This document shows positions 51,232 through 59,759 of a DNA stretch of 64,000 bases, piece after piece. Location of the stretch: contig OY759262.1 in NCBI GenBank assembly GCA_963662155.1, positions 64,718,763 to 64,782,762 on the forward strand. The letters are read 5' to 3'. The DNA is from Lamellibrachia columna. Lineage: Eukaryota; Annelida; Polychaeta; Sabellida; Siboglinidae. The first letter of the stretch is position 1. Each line of letters begins with the position of its first letter. The translations under genes were made by a program, and so were the position numbers. The notes below the pieces were generated by a model. It worked only from the letters and a program-made list of their open reading frames with translations, did not search any database and had not been told where the DNA came from.

Positions 51232-54200
51232 GGCGTCGTGGCTGTGATTGTCAACAGTGTTCAGCTGGATGGCGTCGTGGCTGTGATTCAAATCAGATTT
51301 GAGGTGGATGGCTTTATGGCTGTGATTCTGGATGGCGTCGTGGCTCGGATTCTCATCAGTGTTTAGACGGGTGGCGACGTGGCTGTTATTGTCATCAGTA
51401 TTGAGACGGGTGTTGTCGTGGCTCTGATTCTCATCAGTGTTGAGACGGGTGGGACGTGGCTGTGATTGTAATCAGCATTGAGACGGGTGGTGTCGTGGCT
51501 CTGATTCTCATCAGTGTTGAGACGGGTAGCGTCGTGGTTGTGATTCTCATCAGTGTTGAGACGGGTGGCGTCGTGGCTTTGATTTTCATCAGTGTTGAAG
51601 CGGGTGGCGTCGTGGCTGTGACCCTTATCAGTGTTGAAACAGTTGGCATCGTGGCTGTGATTCTCATCAGTGTTGAGACGGGTGGTGTCGTGGCTCTGAT
51701 TCTCATCAATGTTGAGACGGGTGGTGTCGTGGCTCTGATTCTCATCAGTGTTGAGACGGGTGGTGACGTGGCTGTGATTGTCATCAGTATTGAGACGGGT
51801 GGTGACGTGGCTGTGATTGTCATCAGTGTTGAGACGGGTGGCGTCGTGGCTGTGATTCTCATCAGTGTTGAGGTGGATGGCGTATTGGCTGTGATTCTCA
51901 TCAGACGGGTGGCGACGTGGCTGTGATTGTCATCAGTATTGAGACGGGTGGTGTCGTGGCTCTGATTCTCATCAGTGTTGAGACGGGTAGCGTCGTGGCT
52001 GTGATTGTCATCAGTATTGAGACGGGTGGTGTCGTGGCTCTGATTCTCATCAGTGTTGAGAAGGGTGGCGACGTGGCTGTGATTGTCATCAATATTGAGA
52101 CGGGTGGTGTCGTGGCTCTGATTCTCATCACTGTTGAGACGGGTGGCGACGTGGCTGTGATTGTCATCAGTATTGAGACGGGTGGTGTCGTGGCTCTGAT
52201 TCTCATCAGTGTTGAGACGGGTGGAGACATGGCTGTGATTCTCATCAGTATTAAGATGGGTGGTGTCGTGGCTCTGATTCTCATCAGTGTTGAGACGGGT
52301 GGCGACGTGGCTGTGATTGTCATCAGTATTGAGACGGGTGGTGTCGTGGCTGTGATTGTCATCAGCGTTCAACTGGATGGAGTTGTGGCTGTGATTCACA
52401 CCAGTGCTGAGACGGGTGGCGTCGTGGCTGTGATTCTCATCAGTGTTGAGACGGGTGGCGTCGTGGCTGTAATTCTCAGCAGTGTTGAGACGGGTGGCGT
52501 CGTGGCTGTGATTCTCATCAGTGTTGAGGTAGGTGGCGTCGTGGCTGTGATTCTCATCAGTGTTGAGACGGGTGGCGTCGTGGCTGTGATTCTCATCAGT
52601 GTTGAGACGGGTGGCGTCGTGGCTGTTATTCTCAGCAGTGTTGAGACGGGTGGCGTCGTGGCTGTGATTCTCATCAGGTGGAGGTGGATGGCGTCGTGGC
52701 TGTGTTTCTCATCAGTGTTGAGGTGGTTGGCGTCGTGGCTGTGATTCTCATCAGTGTTGAGACGGGTGGCGTCGTGGCTTTGATTCTCATCAGTGTGGAG
52801 ACGGGTGGCGTCGTGGCTGTGATTCTCATCAGTGATGAGGTGGATGGCGTCGTGGCTGTGATTCTCTTTAGTGTTGAGGTGGGTGGCGTCGTGGCTTTGA
52901 TTCTCATCAGTGTTGAGACGGGTGGCATCGTGGCTGTGATTCTCATCAGTGTTGAGACGGGTGGCGTCGTGGCTGTGATTCTCATCAGTGTTGAGACGGG
53001 TGGCTTCGTGGCTGTGATTCTCATCAGTGTTGAGACGGTTGGTGTCGTGGCTGTGATTCTCATCAGGGTTGAGACGGGCACGTCGTGGCTGTGATTCTCA
53101 TCAGTGTGGTGACGGGTGGTGTCGTGGCTGTGATTCTCATCAGTGTTGAGACGGCCGCAGTCGTGGCTTTGATTCTCATCAGTGTTGAGACGGGTGGTGA
53201 CGTGGCTGTGATTCTCATCAGTGTTGAGACGGGTGGTGTCGTGGCTGTGATTCTCATCAGTGTTTAGATGGATGGCATCGTGGCTGTGATTCTCATCAGT
53301 GTTGAGTTGGGTGGCATCGTGGCTGTGATTCTCATCAGTGTTGGGACGGGTGGCGTCGTGGCTGTGATTCTCATCAGAGTTGAGGTGTGTGGCGTCGTGG
53401 CTGTCATTCTCATCAGTGTTGAGGCAAGTGGCCTCTTTGCTGTGATTGTCTTCAGCGTTCAGCTGGATGGCGTCGTGGCTGTGATTCTCATCAGTTTTGA
53501 AACGGGTGGCGTTGTGGCTGTTACTCTCAGCAGTGTTGAGACGGGTGGCGTCGTGGCTGTAATTCTCATCATTGTTGAGGTGGATGGCGTCGTGGCTGTG
53601 ATTCTCAGCAGTGTTGAGGTGGTTGGCGTCGTAGCTGTGATTCTCATCAGTGTTGAGACGGGTGGCTTCGTGGCTTTGATTCTCATCAGTGTTGAGACGG
53701 GTGGTGTCGTGGCTGTGATTGTCATCAGTATTGAGACGGGTGGTGTCGTGGCTCTGCTTCTCATCAATGTTGAGACGGGTGGCGACGTGGCTGTGATTGT
53801 CATCAGTATTGAGACGGGTGGTTTCGTGGCTCTGATTCTCATCAGTGTTGAGACGGGTAGCGTCGTGGCTGTGATTGTCATCAGTATTGAGACGGGTGGT
53901 GTCGTGGCTCTGATTCTCATCAGTGTTGAGACGGGTGGCGACGTGGCTGTGATTGTCATCAGTATTGAGACGGGTGGTGTCGTGGCTCTGATTCTCATCA
54001 CTGTTGAGACGGGTGGCGACGTGGCTGTTATTGTCATCAGTATTGAGACGGGTGTTGTCGTGGCTCTGATTCTCATCAGTGTTGAGACGGGTGGCGACGT
54101 GGCTGTGATTCTCATCAGTGTTGAGGTGGATGGCGTCGTGGCTGTGTTTCTCATCAGTGTTGAGGTGGTTGGCGTCGTGGCTGTGATTCTCATCAGTGTT

Positions 54201-55479
54201 GAGACGGGTGGCGTCGTGGCTTTGATTCTCATCAGTGTGGAGACGGGTGGGGTCGTGGCTGTGATTCTCATCAGGGTTGAGATGGGTGGCGTCATGGCTG
54301 TGATTCTCAACAGTGTTGAGACGGGTGGCGTCGTGGCTGTGATTCTCATCAGTGTTGAGACGGGTGGCGACGTGGCTGTGATTGTCATCAGTGTTGAGAC
54401 GGGTGGTGTCGTGGCTGTGATTCTCATCAGTGTTGAGACGGGTGGCGACGTGGCTGTGATTCTCATCAGTGTTGAGACAGTTGGCGTCGTGGCTGTGATT
54501 CTCATCAGTGTTGAGGTGGTTGGCGTCGTGGCTGTGATTCCCATCAGTGTGGTGACGGGTGGTGTCGTGGCTGTGATTCTCATCAGTGTTGAGACGGCCG
54601 GCCTCGTGGCTGTGATTCTCATCAGTGTTGAGACGGGTGGCGACGTGGCTGTGATTCTCATCAGTGTTGAGATGGGTGGTGTCGTGGCTGTGATTCTCAT
54701 CAGTGTTGAGATGGATGGCATCGTGGCTGTGATTCTCATCAGTATTGAGTTGGGTGGCATCGTGGCTGTGATTCTCATCAGTGTTGGGACGGGTGGCGTC
54801 GTGGCTGTGATTTTCATCAGAGTTGAGGTGTGTGGCGTCGTGGCTGTCATTCTCATCAGTGTTGAGGCAGGTGGCCTATTTGCTGTGTTTCTCATCAGTG
54901 TTGAGGTGGTTGGCGTCGTGGCTGTGATTCTCATCAGTGTTGAGACGAGTGGCGTCATGGCTGTGATTCTCATCAGTGTTGAGACGGGTGGCATCGTGGC
55001 TGTGATTCTTATCAGTGTTGAGACGGGTGGCGTCGTGGCTATGATTCTCATCAGTGTTGAGAAGGGTGGCGTCGTGGTTGTGATTCTCATCAGTGTTGAG
55101 ACGGGTGGCGTCGTGGCTTTAATTTTCATCAGTGTTGAGACGGGTGAGGTCGTGGCTGTGATTCTCATAAGTATTGAGACGGGTGGTGTCGTGGCTCTGC
55201 TTCTCATCAATGTTGAGACGGGTGGCGACGTGGCTGTGATTCTCATCAGTGTTGAGGTGGTTGGCGTCGTGGCTGTGATTCTCATCAGTGTTGAGACGGG
55301 TGGCGTCGTGGCTTTGATTCTCATCAGTGTGGAGACGGGTGGGGTCGTGGCTGTGATTCTCATCAGGGTTGAGATGGGTGGCGTCATGGCTGTGATTCTC
55401 AACAGTGTTGAGACGGGTGGCGTCGTGGTTGTGATTCTCATCAGTGTTGAGACGGGTGGCGACGTGGCTGTGATTGTCA

Positions 55480-56264
55480 TCAGTGTTGAGACGGGTGGTG
55501 TCGTGGCTGTGATTCTCATCAGTGTTGAGACGGGTGGCGACGTGGCTGTGATTCTCATCAGTGTTGAGACAGTTGGCGTCGTGGCTGTGATTCTCATCAG
55601 TGTTGAGGTGGTTGGCGTCGTGGCTGTGATTCCCATCAGTGTGGTGACGGGTGGTGTCGTGGCTGTGATTCTCATCAGTGTTGAGACGGCCGGCGTCGTG
55701 GCTGTGATTCTCATCAGTGTTGAGACGGGTGGCGACGTGGCTGTGATTCTCATCAGTGTTGAGACGGGTGGTGTCGTGGCTGTGATTCTCATCAGTGTTG
55801 AGATGGATGGCATCGTGGCTGTGATTCTCATCAGTATTGAGTTGGGTGGCATCGTGGCTGTGATTCTCATCAGTGTTGGGACGGGTGGCGTCGTGGCTGT
55901 GATTTTCATCAGAGTTGAGGTGTGTGGCGTCGTGGCTGTGATTCTCATCAGTGTTGAGGCAGGTGGCCTATTTGCTGTGTTTCTCATCAGTGTTGAGGTG
56001 GTTGGCGTCGTGGCTGTGATTCTCATCAGTGTTGAGACGAGTGGCGTCATGGCTGTGATTCTCATCAGTGTTGAGACGGGTCGCGTCGTGGCTGTGATTC
56101 TTATCAGTGTTGAGACGGGTGGCGTCGTGGCTATGATTCTCATCAGTGTTGAGAAGGGTGGCGTCGTGGTTGTGATTCTCATCAGTGTTGAGACGGGTGG
56201 CGTCGTGGCTTTAATTTTCATCAGTGTTGAGACGGGTGAGGTCGTGGCTGTGATTCTCATAAGT
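55480..56264. repeat. 1092-bp-offset duplicate at the array edge
   Basis: The last stretch of the 39-bp array repeats 54388-55172 at an offset of 1092 bp (28 units), with scattered changes such as gggtcgcgtcg for gggtggcatcg near 56079. The same 1092-bp step is seen between 40900 and 42190 in the other large duplicate. Confidence 0.75.
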
Positions 56265-56410
56265 CCTTATATTAGTCCTTATCTTCTTTTGTTGATTGTC
56301 AGCATATTTCTTGACACTCTGCGCAGCGGTCTGCTCCCTACTGTTAAAGCGTTTTTATAATTGCCACTTAGCAGATCTGGTCCTTACCACCGCCTGTATT
56401 GGTTTTTTAC
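56265..56410. other. Short unique spacer
   Basis: Non-repetitive sequence between the 39-bp and 43-bp arrays. No coding frame of note and no RNA gene is seen. The last bases (ttggttttttac) resemble the end of a 43-bp unit. Confidence 0.5.
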
Positions 56411-56838
56411 GTAATACAAGGCGTGTACAACAGATAGACTTGGTGTTTGTTATGTAATACAAGGAGTGTACAACCGATAGACGTGGTGTTTGTTACGTAA
56501 TACAAGGCGTGTACAACAGATAGACGTGGTGTTTGTTATGTAATACAAGGCGTGTGCAACCGATAGACGTGGTGTTTGTTTCGTAGTACAAGGCGTGTAC
56601 AACAGATAGACGTGGTGTTTGTTACGTAATACAGGGAGTGTACAACAGCTAGACGTGGTGTTTGTTACGTAATACAAGGCGTGTACAACAGATAGACGTG
56701 GTGTTTGTTACGTAATACAAGGCGTGTACAACAGCTAGACGTGGTGTTTGTTACGTAATACAAGGCGTGTACAACAGATAGACGTGGTGTTTGTTACGTA
56801 ATACAAGGCGTGTACAACATATAGACGTGGTGTTTGTT
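56411..56838. repeat. 43-bp minisatellite, 10 units, with regular bZIP-type motifs
   Basis: Units start with gtaatacaag at exact 43-bp steps from 56411 to 56798; the last unit is 41 bp. Variants are cagatag, cgatag and cagctag in mid unit. Each unit junction forms GTTACGTAAT or GTTATGTAAT, which fits the PAR-bZIP/NFIL3 consensus RTTAYGTAAY. Sites begin at 56449, 56492, 56535, 56621, 56664, 56707, 56750 and 56793; the one expected at 56578 is degenerate. Frames on the minus strand (up to 75 codons) are repeat artefacts, since 43 is not a multiple of 3. Confidence 0.93.
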
Positions 56839-57042
56839 CTTTTTTTCACACTCAGGTCCCTCGTAATGCACACACACCTAACCTCGGGGCTCCTGGAATC
56901 CTCGTAAGCCCCTTCATTGCAGGACTCCCTACGTCCTTTCGATAGGCGGTAAGTGTTCATTCAGTCGTTATATGTTTCTATCCGTTGTTGACTCTCACAG
57001 CTTGACATTTGACCTAATTAATTTGACATTTGATCCAATTAA

Positions 57043-57238
57043 GTTAAAGAAAATGACACAAAAATGTCACATTTTAAAGAAATGACACACAGTTAAAGAA
57101 AATGACACAAAAATGTCACATTTTAAAGAAATGACACACGGTTAAAGAAAATGACACAAAAATGTCACATTTTAAAGTAATGACACACAGTTAAAGAAAA
57201 TGACAGAGAGATGTAACACAGTTTAAGAAAATGACAGC
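57043..57238. repeat. 49-bp minisatellite, 4 units, in the left arm of the foldback element
   Basis: Units begin gttaaagaaaatgaca at 57043, 57092, 57141 and 57190, exactly 49 bp apart; the last unit is diverged. The unit contains the inverted pair tgaca/tgtca around a short A run. The right arm (57671-57712) holds a single inverted copy, so the array was amplified within one arm. Confidence 0.9.
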
Positions 57239-57409
57239 CAAATGCAGTTAAAAAGAATTCCCTACATGACCCTAGGCATGTGACCATAAAAGTGGCATCG
57301 GGTACAAGGAGATTACCTCTTATGACATCACGTTACCTATATGCCTTATTTTGGATACGTTGATATTATTGAGATGACCCATGTACCGATTTAATCGCTG
57401 ATTTGAAAC
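57239..57409. other. Spacer inside the foldback element
   Basis: Unique AT-rich sequence without a coding frame. It contains ccctaggcatgt near 57271, a phrase that recurs near 57592. Confidence 0.4.
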
Positions 57410-57509
57410 GACCTCTTATATTTTGATACGATCCCGTTATATTTGAGAAGACCCCTTATATTTTGAGGCAAACCCTTACGTTTTGATACGCCCCCTGATG
57501 TTTTGAGTC
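57410..57509. repeat. Degenerate 20-bp tandem repeat, 5 units
   Basis: Five consecutive 20-bp units start at 57410, 57430, 57450, 57470 and 57490 and share the pattern acccctTATATTTTGA with changes in most positions. This is an older, decayed array between the arms of the foldback-like element. Confidence 0.75.
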
Positions 57510-57544
57510 GAACCCCTCAGGTAAACGATAATAATGGACCTCAA

Positions 57545-57584
57545 TTGACCCTCTGCTTGACCAGTTGACCTCCTCCTTGACCGG
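57545..57584. repeat. 20-bp duplicate with four TTGACC motifs
   Basis: Two adjacent 20-bp units (57545-57564 and 57565-57584) match at about 16 positions. TTGACC occurs at 57545, 57557, 57565 and 57577. On the other strand this is GGTCAA, similar to nuclear-receptor half-sites. The 20-bp period is the same as in the array just upstream. Confidence 0.6.
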
Positions 57585-57812
57585 AAACACCCCTAGGCAT
57601 GTCGGGAGACCGCCAGGCATGCCCGATTTTTTAGCCGATCCCTCGCGTAACATAGTGGACCTCAACAGTTATTTTCTTTAAAGGTGTGACATATTTTTAT
57701 TGCTGTCATTTACTTAATTTAAAGTCCAAGTTAGTTAATAAAGTTGCATGAAAATGTCCAAGTTAACTAATTAAGTTAAGCATGTTTACATGATGTAGAA
57801 ACTATAACCGAC

Positions 57813-59759
57813 GAATCACAGCTCGTTACGCCATTCACCGATAACGTACTGAACGCTGATTGGCTAGCTCTCTCATTCATTGTACCGTACTTATCGCTGA
57901 TTGGGTCATAAAAACTCATTATATTGACATTCGACTAATCACGTTTGCGTCCACTAGATTGCTCGGATGACCTAGTTACCCTCTCAGTCGCCAGGCGGCG
58001 CCTCGGTGAGCGATAGTAGAGTCGTTTCTAGATACTTTCACACTGTGAAAGATGCCCGGGTTTCCCCAGTGTCTATTTTTAGTAACCACCGAAAATGGGT
58101 TCACATTTGAGGGTCTGTTCTACTCTAACTACTGGCGTGGTTTGCAACGGGAGTTTGAGGGAACCACGAAAAAGAAATACTGGACATCTGCATAGATCGG
58201 GTATATATTATACTATATTTATTTGATGTCTCATTTGTTTTTTATGATATTCCTTTTAGATGAGATACGTACTGATCAACTGATCAAATAAAATTGATTT
58301 ATTCTTATGAGCAGAGTAGATGTATAATTCTTTCAATAGTCTGAAGTGCAGATTGGTTCACAGCATCACAAAATGTAAGCATGCATATTATTTTTGCAAT
58401 TAATGTTCTGAACCATTGAATATGCTAAAAGTGCGAATTTGGTCAATAAGGGCGTATCGCTATTTCAAAGTCCATCTCAAGATAGATAATTTTATCAGAC
58501 TACTTTCATGTGATCATAATATGGTATTAATATTAATGGAAAAAGGTATATTTGTAATTAAATACTGATGCTAAAATATAAAGTAAAGAATATGTTAGGC
58601 AGCCTTAAGCGGTTTTACCAATACCCGGAAATGCGACTGAGATGCCTGCACGAACTGACACATCTCACAACCTTTGACCTTGGCAAGCCACGCTGCCCTC
58701 TGTTGCTTCTCGGACCTTCCACATACATACATTTTCCAAATCTACGTTAGGCATAGACCTACGACATTATGTCGCAGTTAATGTTTTGCCGCTTGCATAA
58801 GCAGAACCGCGTGATTTCTAATAACGAGTTGACGTGCATAACAGCACGCGCGGTTTGACGCCGGGGTAAAAAAACAGATCCTGTATGTAGGTCTTTTTTA
58901 AATATACTTTTAACCCCAACAACTATCGTTGCCCCGATTATGGTGCAACGTCTTTTAAATTGAACCCCAGCTCAAACCGGAACAACCAGTGGACACACAC
59001 ACTGCAGGACTCACAACGCTCTTAAAGGGCCCAGTCCTTGACAGGAAGAAGAAGACAACAATGAAATGTGGCATTTCTTAAAGGATAGTTCGCTTACTAA
59101 GACGTGGCATGCGTTCGTGAGCGCATTCGTTGTTCCGCCTTTTGCGGCGGTATTAAAGGAACGTTGATCGGCAGTACGTTAGAACGTGTCTCAATGCAGT
59201 TACATCCTGTTTATGTCTGTCCTATTACAGCTGGAAAGGAAATTCTTCGAATCGTAAGTACTTTCGCTTAATTTTCAAATAAACAAGTAACAGACGTTCC
59301 TGCATTCAGCGCTCAGACAATAGAGGCAAAAACTACATTGAAATGAATCCTGTAGGACCTTTGTTTTGTCCAATCGGTCATTTGCTCATCGTTTGTGTGC
59401 ATAAATAAAGTTTGCAGTTTTTATTATCGTTCCTGGTTTCAGCGTATATCGGACTCAGTTAATTGAGATGAAGTCTACCTTGCGTGGAGGCTTGTTGTGA
59501 TGTAACTAGTGCACTCCAATCCTACCAAAGCTCAACCAAACGTCCTCGCCGTGGGAGGTGGAAACGGTTGAAGCCGACCAACAGAACACTGGTGAAACTG
59601 ATTAGGCCAATCCCCTCATAGTGGCTACGCCGGGGAGTGAAAATAGTTAATTAATTAAGTAATAGTAAGCATTGGAAACAGTGTCATTTTGAAGCAGTAC
59701 TTTCGTTATTCACCGGTCATAGCGGAAATACTTCCAGAGACGGGTCTGTTGTGGGATTG
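57813..59759. other. Unique region, no supported gene
   Basis: About 1.9 kb of non-repetitive DNA, AT-rich at 58190-58570. Small landmarks: the 10-mer cgctgattgg (inverted CCAAT) at 57854 and 57895; an 8+1+8 palindrome ctttcacactgtgaaag at 58035-58051; a hairpin ccgcc/ggcgg at 59135-59150; an exon-like 23-mer (59231-59253) between ttacag and gtaagta; AATAAA at 59404-59409. A 60-codon plus-strand frame at 58568-58750 has no recognisable motif. I cannot support a gene here, but part of an untranslated or short-exon transcript cannot be excluded. Confidence 0.5.

Larger units (their letters stand above)
42194..55551. repeat. 13,358-bp segmental duplication, copy 2
   Basis: Partner of 28836-42193. 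It includes second copies of the 975-bp pair (43534, 44509), two hairpin units and the unoccupied target site. The BEL/Pao element lies outside both copies. The near-perfect identity means a very recent duplication or an assembly duplication. Confidence 0.9.
23548..56264. repeat. 39-bp minisatellite array, block B
   Basis: Continuation of the 39-bp array on the right of the retrotransposon, about 32.7 kb. The unit family is the same, but this block has more variants (gaggtggatggcgtc, gaggtggttggcgtc, gcctcgttgctgtgtttc). It also has units whose length breaks the 39-bp register: gacggtacatcgtgg near 24147, 28194, 32755 and 46113; catcagacgggtggcg near 26120, 34652, 38543, 48010 and 51901; gtgggacgtggctg near 33965. 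Reading frames therefore shift repeatedly, unlike block A. It ends abruptly within a unit at ctcataagt, followed by unrelated ccttatattagtcc. Nested duplications are listed separately. Confidence 0.97.
56964..57812. mobile_element. Foldback-like element with long diverged inverted repeats
   Basis: Four blocks occur in order in the left arm and, on the opposite strand, in the same order in the right arm. Block 1 is gtcgttatatgtttcta (56964-56980) against gtcggttatagtttcta (57812-57796). Block 2 is cttgacattt (57001) against cttggacatttt (57762-57751). Block 3 is aattaagttaaagaaaatga (57037) against aattaagtaaatgaca (57719-57704). Block 4 is atgtcacattttaaagaaat (first copy near 57063) against atatgtcacacctttaaaga (57694-57675). 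No transposase is present, so it would be a non-autonomous element. Similarity may extend outward (ggcggtaag near 56946 against ggcgtaacg near 57830), and no target duplication was identified. Confidence 0.65.

Noticed and set aside
23572..56360. Similar long frames in block B, including a 1208-codon plus-strand and a 960-codon minus-strand frame
   Set aside because: Same repeat effect; register-breaking units make the frames switch between translations within one stretch, which a conserved protein would not tolerate.
56450..56960. Minus-strand frames of 69-75 codons over the 43-bp array
   Set aside because: Translations are repeats of the 43-bp unit in rotating frames.
57456..57665. 69-codon minus-strand frame
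   Set aside because: Lies across degenerate 20-bp repeats and the foldback-like spacer; no protein features.
58568..58750. 60-codon plus-strand frame in the unique region
   Set aside because: Short, starts in AT-rich DNA, no motif or supporting context.
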